This document shows, piece after piece, positions 1 through 5,693 of a stretch of DNA of 7,802 nt (its first letter is position 1; each line of letters starts with the position of its first letter). The stretch comes from an uncultured Caryophanales bacterium. Its GTDB lineage: Bacteria; Bacillota_I; Bacilli_A; RF39; UBA660. Both the position numbers and the translations under genes were made by a program. The notes below the pieces were generated by a model, which saw only the letters and a program-made list of their open reading frames with translations, made no database searches and was not told where the DNA came from. Location: contig CAMIXP010000058.1 of NCBI GenBank assembly GCA_946402785.1, positions 1 to 7,802 on the forward strand, read 5' to 3'.

Positions 1-449
1 AAACATCTTATCTTTATATTGTTTTACCTTTACTAACATTAGTAGATCAATCTGATTTAGGAAATACAATGCAAAACATCCTAGAAAGTATATTAGTATT
101 GTATATTGTATTCTTAATTATCAAATTCTTTATTAAGAATGCAACTGCAAAGAATATTATTATCATATTAGGTGTTGTTTATGCTTTATCAATTGTCTTC
201 TTTGTAGAAGATCTATTAGCAGCTTTATATGTAGGAATTATTGGATTAACGATTATTGTTGCAGGATATAGAAAAGATGATATGTTCCCTGTCTTTATAA
301 CGGGTATCATCATAACAGCCCTTAATATTATTTATCGCTTAAGAGATGTATGGAAACAAATTCCATTCTGGTTATACCTATTATTAGGTGGACTTGCTAT
401 CATAGGATTTGTAACATATCGAGAAATTAAGAAACAAAAGAAGTCATAG
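1..449 (+). CDS. C-terminal part of a polytopic membrane protein, unknown function (5' end outside window)
   Basis: The reading frame is open from the left edge (first complete codon at base 3). The residues before the first ATG (base 69) are already hydrophobic (SYLYIVLPLLTLV), so this is most likely the end of a longer gene. An ATG start at 69 with a modest upstream AGGA would give 126 residues and cannot be excluded. The visible part has about five hydrophobic segments, including LYIVFLIIKFFI, NIIIILGVVYALSIVFF, YVGIIGLTIIVAG, VFITGIIITALNIIY and WLYLLLGGLAIIGFV. It ends in a lysine-rich tail (EIKKQKKS) that would face the cytoplasm. There is no catalytic motif and I do not recognise the family. 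Its stop codon sits inside a terminator hairpin, so transcription appears to end here, before radC. Confidence 0.75.
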   Translation, partial: TSYLYIVLPLLTLVDQSDLGNTMQNILESILVLYIVFLIIKFFIKNATAKNIIIILGVVYALSIVFFVEDLLAALYVGIIGLTIIVAGYRKDDMFPVFITGIIITALNIIYRLRDVWKQIPFWLYLLLGGLAIIGFVTYREIKKQKKS

Positions 450-462
450 ACTTCTTTTTTTT
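436..462 (+). terminator. Rho-independent terminator, stop codon in the loop
   Basis: A perfect 8-bp stem AAGAAGTC/GACTTCTT (438-445 and 449-456) closes a 3-nt loop ATA and extends by A-T pairs to about 10 bp. It runs straight into eight T residues (455-462). The TAG stop of the upstream membrane protein (447-449) begins inside the loop, so the coding sequence supplies the 5' arm of the hairpin. Confidence 0.85.
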
Positions 463-484
463 AGAATAATATAGAAGGGAATCT

Positions 485-1168
485 ATGAGTCAATATAAGA
501 TAAAAGAATTACCAAAAACAGAAAGACCAAGAGAAAGATTAAAACAAGTAGGAGTAGAAAACCTAACCAATAAAGAACTATTATCGATCATTTTAAAAAC
601 AGGGTTAAAAAATAAAAATGTAAGTGAAATATCACTAGAAGTATTAAAGAAATATCAACTAAAAGATTTAAAAGATATATCATTAGAAGAACTAAAACAA
701 ATAAAAGGAATTGGAGAAGTAAAAGCAATTGAAGTGATCGCATCCATTGAATTAGGAAAAAGAATTCTCTTAAAGAAAGAAGAACCTATCAAATTAGATA
801 ATCCTACATCTATTTGGAAAGATGCCTTATATTACTTAAGTGGAAAAAAACAAGAATATTTTTACGGTTATTATTTCAATCCCAAACAAGAATTAATTGA
901 AAGAAAATGTCTATTTATGGGAACCGTCAATGCATCCATTACACATACAAGAGAAGTCTTTAAAGAAGCCTATAAAGTAAGTGCCTCAAGTATTATTTGC
1001 ATTCATAATCATCCATCAAATGATGTAACTCCCAGTAAAGAAGATATTCAATTCACCAATGCATTAATAGAAACAGGAAAAATACAAGGAATTCCGGTAT
1101 TAGATCACATGATTATAGGAGAAAATCAGTATTACAGTTTTTATGAAGAAAATCACTTCAAAAATTGA
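485..1168 (+). CDS. radC: RadC family protein (JAB/MPN metal-binding domain, UPF0758)
   Basis: This 227-residue protein has the usual RadC length. The N-terminal helical part carries the family signature PRERL (15-19) and a helix-hairpin-helix-like IKGIGEVKA (73-81). The C-terminal half is the JAB/MPN domain: H174-N-H176-P-S, with D187 at the H-x10-D spacing of JAMM-type metalloproteases, in the context HNHPSNDVTPSKED. These residues should bind zinc. The family was first linked to DNA repair, but that role is disputed and its biochemical function is unsettled. The ATG at 485 has a good Shine-Dalgarno site (AGAAGGGA, 4 nt spacer). In Bacillus subtilis radC lies just upstream of mreBCD, and here it directly precedes mreC. 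No convincing promoter lies between the upstream terminator and the start. Confidence 0.93.
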   Translation: MSQYKIKELPKTERPRERLKQVGVENLTNKELLSIILKTGLKNKNVSEISLEVLKKYQLKDLKDISLEELKQIKGIGEVKAIEVIASIELGKRILLKKEEPIKLDNPTSIWKDALYYLSGKKQEYFYGYYFNPKQELIERKCLFMGTVNASITHTREVFKEAYKVSASSIICIHNHPSNDVTPSKEDIQFTNALIETGKIQGIPVLDHMIIGENQYYSFYEENHFKN

Positions 1169-1193
1169 ATGTAAAAACAAATTATAATATAAT
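1165..1193 (+). promoter_or_regulatory. SigA-type promoter for mreCD
   Basis: TTGAAT (1165-1170), a 17-nt spacer and a perfect TATAAT (1188-1193). The -35 box overlaps the radC stop codon (1166-1168). The expected transcript start near 1200 leaves a leader of about 14 nt before the ATG at 1214. A second TATAAT at 1183 has only a 12-nt spacer to the same -35 and is less likely. Confidence 0.65.
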
Positions 1194-1213
1194 GAAAATG
1201 TGAGATGATGATT

Positions 1214-2008
1214 ATGTATAGTAGAAAGAAAAAGAAAGAAATGAAGATTTATTACACCTGTTTAACAGTCGTTTTAACGCTTCTATTAGTAGTTTCTTTA
1301 CTCATCAGTAGAGAAGGAAATCATAAGTACAATGTATTAAAAAATGTTTCAATGACAATCGATAAAATCATCATGTATCCTTTCACCGCACTGAATCAAG
1401 ACAAAGGAAAAAAACAAAGTGAAAGTGAACTCATACAAGTAAATAAAAACAAAGAATTAGAATCAGAAATCCAAGAATTAAAAGAAGCATTAGAACTGAA
1501 TAAAACACTAACGGAATATGAACCAGTAAATGCAACCGTTTTATCCAGAAATAGAAGTTATTGGTTTAATACGATGACAATTGATAAAGGTTCAAAATCA
1601 GGAATTGAAGAAAACATGGCAGTCATTACCAAAAATGGTTTTATCGGAAAAATAACAAAAGTATATGCAAATGCAAGTGAAGTAAAATTAATCACATCTG
1701 ATGATTTAAATTTCAAAGTAAGTGTAGCGATTCGTTCCAATGGAATAGACTATTATGCCATTATGAATGGATATGATGCAGAAAAAGGATATATCAAAGT
1801 ATCAGGAATTGATAAAACAACTGTTATTAATAAAGGAGATATTGTTGTAACAAGTGGGTTAGGGGAAATGTTCCCTGCAGGAATCTATGTAGGAGAAGTA
1901 GAAGAAATCACAAGTGATAAATATAATTTAAGTAAAACTCTTTCCATAAAAACAAAACAAAACTTTCATAATATTCATTATGTAACGGTATTGAAGGTGA
2001 AAGAATGA
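1214..2008 (+). CDS. mreC: Rod shape-determining protein MreC
   Basis: MreC is a bitopic membrane protein that links cytoplasmic MreB filaments and MreD to the peptidoglycan synthases of the elongation complex. The protein has a basic N-terminus (MYSRKKKKEMK), one membrane helix at about residues 12-31, and a charged coiled coil at about 70-97 (for example ELESEIQELKEALELN). The extracellular beta domain contains the family hallmark TSGLGEMFPAGIYVGEV (213-229). Length is 264 residues, slightly shorter than many homologues. Upstream in-frame ATGs at 1205 and 1208 exist, but the predicted transcript start near 1200 leaves almost no leader for them. I therefore prefer ATG 1214, preceded by GTGAGATGATG, although the Shine-Dalgarno match is weak. 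The stop overlaps mreD in ATGA, indicating translational coupling. Confidence 0.92.
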   Translation: MYSRKKKKEMKIYYTCLTVVLTLLLVVSLLISREGNHKYNVLKNVSMTIDKIIMYPFTALNQDKGKKQSESELIQVNKNKELESEIQELKEALELNKTLTEYEPVNATVLSRNRSYWFNTMTIDKGSKSGIEENMAVITKNGFIGKITKVYANASEVKLITSDDLNFKVSVAIRSNGIDYYAIMNGYDAEKGYIKVSGIDKTTVINKGDIVVTSGLGEMFPAGIYVGEVEEITSDKYNLSKTLSIKTKQNFHNIHYVTVLKVKE

Positions 2009-2511
2009 TTCCCTATATTATTATGATTCTTTCTCTGATATTTGACGGAGTTTTATCAAACTTTCTCCCATACCTAGTAGGAGACTTATCCTGGTTTACC
2101 CCTTGTTTTACGATTGTATCCATTTTAATCATTTATCCATTCTATGATAAAGAAGAAAAGAAATATTTAATAACGGTATTTGTATTAGGACTTATCTATG
2201 ATTTATTCTATACAAATATGTTATTCTATAATGCTGTATTATTCACGGGATTAGGATTCTTAATCTATTATTTTCAAAACAATGTGAAAAATACATCCGT
2301 AAGAATCTTGGTAGAAACCATATTATTAATTACGGTATATGAAGTCGCAACAGGAATCCTTCTATGGGGATTTCAATTAGTACCAATCACATTTCAAAGA
2401 GTTTTTTATAAACTATCTCATAGTTTAGTATTAAACGTTCTCTACGCAGAGATTCTTTATGGAATCATCCAACTCTTACCAAAGAAATATAAGAAAACAA
2501 GTATGAATTAA
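2005..2511 (+). CDS. mreD: Rod shape-determining protein MreD
   Basis: This 168-residue, almost wholly hydrophobic protein has about five membrane segments and few charged residues outside the loops (DKEEKK near residue 50 and a basic C-terminus KKYKKT). MreD proteins are poorly conserved in sequence. The call rests on size, membrane topology and the four-base ATGA overlap with mreC, which is the standard arrangement. It starts at ATG 2005 after GAAGGTGAAAG inside the mreC end. MreD works with MreC, RodA and PBP2-type synthases in cell elongation. Its TAA stop lies in the loop of the terminator that closes the radC/mre unit. Confidence 0.88.
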   Translation: MIPYIIMILSLIFDGVLSNFLPYLVGDLSWFTPCFTIVSILIIYPFYDKEEKKYLITVFVLGLIYDLFYTNMLFYNAVLFTGLGFLIYYFQNNVKNTSVRILVETILLITVYEVATGILLWGFQLVPITFQRVFYKLSHSLVLNVLYAEILYGIIQLLPKKYKKTSMN

Positions 2512-2526
2512 TCTACTTGTTTTTTT
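2494..2526 (+). terminator. Rho-independent terminator after mreD
   Basis: A 10-bp stem AAAACAAGTA/TACTTGTTTT (2494-2503 and 2514-2523) with a 10-nt loop and a T run to 2526. The mreD stop codon TAA (2509-2511) is within the loop. The tRNA promoter begins only about 10 bases later. Confidence 0.8.
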
Positions 2527-2536
2527 ATAAAAAATA

Positions 2537-2565
2537 TTGACATCAAACAATGGTTTTGCTATAAT
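2537..2565 (+). promoter_or_regulatory. Consensus SigA promoter of the tRNA-Ala gene
   Basis: A perfect TTGACA (2537-2542), a 17-nt spacer and a perfect TATAAT (2560-2565). An extended -10 TG dinucleotide stands at 2557-2558. This is the strongest promoter in the window, as expected for a stable RNA gene. The predicted start is near 2572, giving a 5' precursor of about 27 nt. Confidence 0.9.
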
Positions 2566-2598
2566 TCAATTACTGGTGTTGAGAAAAGACACAGTTAT

Positions 2599-2674
2599 GG
2601 GGCATTAGCTCAGCTGGGAGAGCGCCACGTTTGCACCGTGGAGGTCAGGAGTTCGATCCTCCTATGCTCCACCA
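2599..2674 (+). tRNA. tRNA-Ala (anticodon UGC), CCA encoded
   Basis: The 76-nt sequence folds as a complete cloverleaf. The acceptor stem GGGGCAT pairs with ATGCTCC (one G-U pair), followed by discriminator A and a genomically encoded CCA (2672-2674). The D arm contains AGCTCAGCTGGGAGAGC. The anticodon stem CCACG/CGTGG (2625-2629, 2637-2641) closes a loop with anticodon TGC at 2632-2634. The T arm carries GTTCGATCC. UGC reads GCA and, by wobble, other alanine codons. It is a single-gene transcription unit between its own promoter and terminator. Confidence 0.97.
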
Positions 2675-2684
2675 TATGAATATG

Positions 2685-2713
2685 AAAGATTAACGAAAGT
2701 TAATCTTTTTTTT
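2685..2713 (+). terminator. Rho-independent terminator of the tRNA unit
   Basis: A perfect 10-bp stem AAAGATTAAC/GTTAATCTTT (2685-2694, 2699-2708) is capped by a GAAA tetraloop (GNRA type) and followed by a T run to 2713, then G and six more T. It separates the tRNA unit from the peptide-export operon. Confidence 0.9.
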
Positions 2714-2748
2714 GTTTTTTGGTGAAAAAAGAAAAAAGATAAGAATAA

Positions 2749-2754
2749 TATAAT
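2749..2754 (+). promoter_or_regulatory. Probable -10 element for the peptide-export operon
   Basis: TATAAT at 2749-2754 is the only good promoter hexamer between the tRNA terminator and the transporter. No recognisable -35 stands 16-18 nt upstream (that stretch is A-rich, AAAAAG), and there is no extended -10 TG. If used, transcription starts near 2761, giving a leader of about 14 nt that begins at the ribosome-binding site. The missing -35 would fit an activator-dependent or weak promoter. Confidence 0.4.
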
Positions 2755-2774
2755 TGGAGGCGAGGGAAAACAAA

Positions 2775-4856
2775 GTGAAAGTTGTTCTACAAGATGGTAT
2801 GAAAGACTGTGGTATTTGTTGTCTCTTATCTATTATTCGGTATTATGGAGGAGAAGTTCCGAAGGAATATTTAAGAGAACTAACCAATACGACAAAAGAA
2901 GGAGTATCCTTGTGGAACTTGTTAGAAGCATCCAAGAAAATAGGATTTGATGCAGAAGGGTTATCCGGAAAACTAGAAGATATTGATGTAAATAACTTAC
3001 CATGTATAGCCCATATCAACGTAAATAACAAAAGACAACACTTTATTGTTCTTTACAAGATTAATTCAATCAAAAAACAAGTAACCATTATGGATCCTGC
3101 AAAAGGGAAGAAAACACTTTCCTTTGCAGAATATCATCTACTATCCAGTAATAACTATTTATTTCTAAAACCGAAAAAGAAACTACCCAATTTAAAGAAA
3201 AAAAACATCGTTTATCATAAGATAAAAGAACTCTTAATCAAACACAAAAAAATTTTCATTTTCATTTTTATTATTACTTCAAATCATTTCTTATTGAATA
3301 TGATAGTATCATTTCATTTTAAATATTTACTAGAGTATGCAATTAACTACAATATTACCAATAATCTCTTAACAATCAGTATTGTTCTTGCCGTTTGTTA
3401 TTTGATAAAAAATATACTGAATGCCCTAAGAGATATTTTACTAAATAAATGGAGTTCATTATTCTCGTTAGAAATATCCACTTTCACCTATAAACAAATT
3501 CTCTTGCTTCCATATCTCTATTTTAAAAATAGAACGACAGGAGAAGTCTTATCTAGATTTCAAGATCTCAATCAAATAAGAGATTATCTAACAGCTTTTT
3601 TCTCCACTATCACAACCGATTTCATTTCTTGTATTTTATTTTCCATGATCATGTTTCAATACAATAAGTCCCTAACAATGATAATAAATGCAATTCTTTT
3701 GATGATAGGTCTTTTAACAGTCATTAGTTCTAAAATCAAAAGAAAACAAATGAAAAGTACAAAAGGAAAAGAAGATATAATTAATTCTTATTTAATACAA
3801 GGAATTAGTAATGTAGATACCATAAAAGGAAGTCATTTAGAAAAAAGATTGATTGACAAATTCGAAATCAACTACAAATCTTTTCAAGAAAATATCTACC
3901 ATTATATAAATCTAATCGAATTAGAAAATACAATCAAAAATAATCTTAAAGACATCCTATTAGTATTGTTTTATGGAATCGGATCTTACTATGTCATCAA
4001 GAATCAAATGTCTCTTAGTAATTTCATTATTTATCAATCATTTATGAATTACTATGCATCTAGTTATCAAAATGGAATTAGCTTAATCAGTAATTTCCAT
4101 TCCTATCAATTAACACTAGATCGATTAGAAGAACTATTCATGATGGACACAGAAGAATTCAAAAACAGTTATTTCTATCTTCCCTATACATTAGAGGGAG
4201 ATATTGAAATAAAGGATTTAAACTACAAAATTGGAACCAAAGAAATCTTTCATCATCTACAATTAAAAATAAAGAAAGGTGACAAGGTCCTATTAAGTGG
4301 AGAAAGTGGTTGTGGGAAATCAACTCTTGTGAAAATGATTATGAGATATATTGATACCTCTTATAACACCATTAAGATTTCTGGAATTGATATTAATCAT
4401 TATCATCTACAAAATATCCGTTCGAATATTACGTACATCACAAGCAATGAATTCTTATTTCAAGATACTATCAAAAATAATATTTGTATGTATCAAGATT
4501 ATCCAGAGGAAGAATTTGAAAAAGTATGTGAAATAAGTCTTGTAAATGACTTAATACAAAGTAAAAATATGACAGTAGATTCTATTATAGAAGAAAACGG
4601 ATTTAACTTTAGTAATGGAGAAAGACAAAGAATTATTCTTGCGAGAAGCCTTCTTAGAAAATCAAATATTTATATTTTAGATGAAGCATTAGGTCAAATT
4701 GATATTCAAAAAGAAAAGAGTATATTAGAAAATATATTTAACTACTTACAAGATAAAACAGTGATTGTAATATCTCATCGATTTCATAATAAAAAACAAT
4801 TTAATCGTATTCTAAAATTAGAAAAAGGTGTTATTGTTGAAAACAAAAAAGTATGA
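2775..4856 (+). CDS. Peptidase-containing ABC transporter (C39 protease + exporter) for double-glycine peptides
   Basis: The protein should cleave GG-type leaders and export the mature peptides across the membrane. Length is 693 residues. The C39 peptidase (about 1-130) has Q6, C12 in QDGMKDCG, H89 and D107 (MDPAKG), so the catalytic set is complete. The exporter membrane domain (about 158-430) has around six segments. The ATPase (about 480-693) has Walker A GESGCGKST (509-517), Walker B YILDE (D636, E637) and the H-loop histidine H668. Two motifs deviate: the Q-loop position is serine (S557 in YITSNEFLF), and the signature is SNGER (613-617) instead of SGGxx. A longer start at TTG 2754 would lie inside the GGAGG and the -10 box. 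GTG 2775, 8 nt after GAGGG, is preferred and gives the usual short N-terminus before the catalytic Cys. Two GG peptides follow downstream. Confidence 0.93.
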   Translation: MKVVLQDGMKDCGICCLLSIIRYYGGEVPKEYLRELTNTTKEGVSLWNLLEASKKIGFDAEGLSGKLEDIDVNNLPCIAHINVNNKRQHFIVLYKINSIKKQVTIMDPAKGKKTLSFAEYHLLSSNNYLFLKPKKKLPNLKKKNIVYHKIKELLIKHKKIFIFIFIITSNHFLLNMIVSFHFKYLLEYAINYNITNNLLTISIVLAVCYLIKNILNALRDILLNKWSSLFSLEISTFTYKQILLLPYLYFKNRTTGEVLSRFQDLNQIRDYLTAFFSTITTDFISCILFSMIMFQYNKSLTMIINAILLMIGLLTVISSKIKRKQMKSTKGKEDIINSYLIQGISNVDTIKGSHLEKRLIDKFEINYKSFQENIYHYINLIELENTIKNNLKDILLVLFYGIGSYYVIKNQMSLSNFIIYQSFMNYYASSYQNGISLISNFHSYQLTLDRLEELFMMDTEEFKNSYFYLPYTLEGDIEIKDLNYKIGTKEIFHHLQLKIKKGDKVLLSGESGCGKSTLVKMIMRYIDTSYNTIKISGIDINHYHLQNIRSNITYITSNEFLFQDTIKNNICMYQDYPEEEFEKVCEISLVNDLIQSKNMTVDSIIEENGFNFSNGERQRIILARSLLRKSNIYILDEALGQIDIQKEKSILENIFNYLQDKTVIVISHRFHNKKQFNRILKLEKGVIVENKKV

Positions 4857-5238
4857 GAAAACATCCTGTATCATTTTCATTATTGTAGTCTTAGTATTTG
4901 TTGAAATAATTCTTTTTTTGAATACAAAAAGTATAAAAGTAGTTTCTTATCATCAAATACCATTGATTCTATCAAGTGAAAGAGAAGGGTATGTAGTCGT
5001 AAATCAAAAAGACAGAATGAATCTTTATAAAAATAAATATCTCTATATTCAAAACAAAAAAATAGAATATGAGATGTTAGAAGATCAAAAAATAAAAGAA
5101 AGGAATGAATATCAGATAACCATCAAGTTATCTAAAAAGATTAAGCAAAAAGAGATGGTTATGATGACAATTGAAAATAAAAAGATTAGTGTGATAGACA
5201 TGATGATCAATGCATGGGGTGGTGATAAAAATCGTTAA
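4837..5238 (+). CDS. Small single-pass membrane accessory protein, minimal HlyD-like (putative)
   Basis: This 133-residue protein has a lysine-rich start (MKTKKYEK), one membrane helix at about 11-28 and an extracellular remainder rich in predicted beta strands. It ends in a conserved-looking tail (IENKKISVIDMMINAWGG) that recalls the C-terminal end of HlyD-type fusion proteins of bacteriocin exporters. Those are normally more than 400 residues with a long coiled coil, and here that coiled coil is absent. The family assignment is by pattern and position only. It probably partners the transporter in export. Start choice is uncertain: TTG 4837 follows AAGGTG with 6 nt spacing, and GTG 4828 in the same frame lacks a ribosome-binding site. 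It overlaps the transporter by 20 nt and the next gene at its 3' end. Confidence 0.65.
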   Translation: MKTKKYEKTSCIIFIIVVLVFVEIILFLNTKSIKVVSYHQIPLILSSEREGYVVVNQKDRMNLYKNKYLYIQNKKIEYEMLEDQKIKERNEYQITIKLSKKIKQKEMVMMTIENKKISVIDMMINAWGGDKNR

Positions 5239-5377
5239 ACTGGAAGAAGCACAACTAGAAACAATCAAAGGTGGAGCGGTTCCATATATATGGATAGGAA
5301 TTGCCGTCGCAGCTCTCATAATCTTTTTATCAGGAGTGATAGACGGCATAGCAAACCCTAAGGAGTGTGGAACATGA
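5210..5377 (+). CDS. Double-glycine leader peptide 1, putative class IIb bacteriocin precursor
   Basis: This very small gene overlaps the accessory gene. The leader ends KLEEAQLETIKGG, matching the L-x4-L-x2-I-K-G-G pattern cut by C39 transporters. The predicted 33-residue core begins AVPYIWIG. It has a hydrophobic helix (IAVAALIIFL), a GxxxG motif (GVIDG, core 20-24) and a tail NPKECGT with a single cysteine at core 31. The start is ambiguous. ATG 5210 gives 55 residues; two in-frame GTGs at 5219 and 5222 give 52 or 51, the last with a tidy 18-residue leader (MIKIVKLEE...). None has a good Shine-Dalgarno site, so translation is probably coupled to the overlapping upstream gene, which ends at 5238. 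The TGA overlaps the next start as ATGA. The bacteriocin role is inferred from leader, core and neighbours. Confidence 0.82.
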   Translation: MHGVVIKIVKLEEAQLETIKGGAVPYIWIGIAVAALIIFLSGVIDGIANPKECGT

Positions 5378-5550
5378 GTCCCATAAAAAAGAAAGATTTA
5401 GATCGAATAAAAGGGGGAGACTCTTCATATGTTTCAGGACCAATTATTAGTTCTGTAGTAAGTATCATAAAACTAGTAAGAGATGCTGGGTATGATTTAG
5501 GATCTGGATTCCGTAGAATCGCAGAAGATGAAGTATGCCCACTAAGATAA
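5374..5550 (+). CDS. Double-glycine leader peptide 2, putative class IIb bacteriocin precursor
   Basis: The gene encodes 58 residues: a 15-residue leader MSPIKKKDLDRIKGG and a 43-residue core beginning DSSYVSGPIISS. The core has an amphipathic stretch (SVVSIIKLVRDAGYDLG) with a GxxxG motif (GYDLG, core 24-28). A basic FRRI and an acidic, cysteine-containing tail EDEVCPLR (single Cys at core 40) follow. ATG 5374 is chosen over the in-frame GTG 5365 because AAGGAG (5360-5365) sits 8 nt before the ATG. Its start overlaps the stop of peptide 1 by four bases. The pairing with peptide 1, which also has GxxxG and one C-terminal Cys, suggests a two-component bacteriocin. A signalling peptide is the main alternative, but no receptor kinase gene is visible. 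Confidence 0.85.
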   Translation: MSPIKKKDLDRIKGGDSSYVSGPIISSVVSIIKLVRDAGYDLGSGFRRIAEDEVCPLR

Positions 5551-5693
5551 AAAATCTCTTCGTTCCAATCAAAAACATCATACTAACAATTGTTTCATTA
5601 CCATTTGTTCCGTATATCATTCAATTTTTAAATCAAATTGGTAAAAAAGGAGGAATTTTTGTCAGAAATATCTATTTTTTCTTCCAAAATTAA
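5535..5693 (+). CDS. Small hydrophobic protein, possible bacteriocin immunity protein
   Basis: This 52-residue ORF starts at an ATG inside the end of peptide 2 (16-nt overlap) and stops at TAA 5691-5693. It has a basic start (MPTKIKN), a hydrophobic helix at about 15-33 (IILTIVSLPFVPYIIQF), a basic turn (GKKGG), and a second aromatic segment ending FFFQN. It lacks a GG leader: the GKKGG is too far from the N-terminus and follows a membrane helix. The Shine-Dalgarno site is poor (AGATGAAG), so translation may be coupled to peptide 2. Last position in a bacteriocin operon and a small membrane protein suggest immunity, but no family is recognised. A chance ORF cannot be excluded. Confidence 0.45.
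   Translation: MPTKIKNLFVPIKNIILTIVSLPFVPYIIQFLNQIGKKGGIFVRNIYFFFQN

Noticed and set aside
447..475. Promoter TAGACT-N17-TATAGA for radC
   Set aside because: Both boxes match poorly, the -35 lies inside the terminator hairpin, and the transcript would start about 3 nt before the radC ATG, losing the ribosome-binding site.
2599..2674. tRNA-Ala 3' end as an attachment site with a duplicate downstream
   Set aside because: I found no second copy of the tRNA 3' end between the operon and rpsU and no integrase gene in the window.
2754..2774. TTG start giving the exporter seven extra residues
   Set aside because: The codon overlaps the GGAGG sequence and the TATAAT box, leaving no ribosome-binding site before it. 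GTG 2775 has GAGGG 8 nt upstream and gives a normal C39 N-terminus.
4351..4536. Forward 61-residue ORF inside the exporter ATPase region
   Set aside because: It is out of frame with the conserved ATPase motifs, which fully explain this sequence.
5171..5199. Internal promoter ahead of peptide 1 (TTGAAA near 5171)
   Set aside because: No acceptable -10 stands at 16-18 nt; the best nearby hexamer, TGATAG, is at 15 nt and poor.
5128..5349. Minus-strand ORFs of 60-80 residues opposite known genes (for example 5128-5349, 5940-6125, 7402-7641)
   Set aside because: They lie antisense to well-supported genes, lack ribosome-binding sites or recognisable domains, and look like by-products of AT-rich coding sequence.
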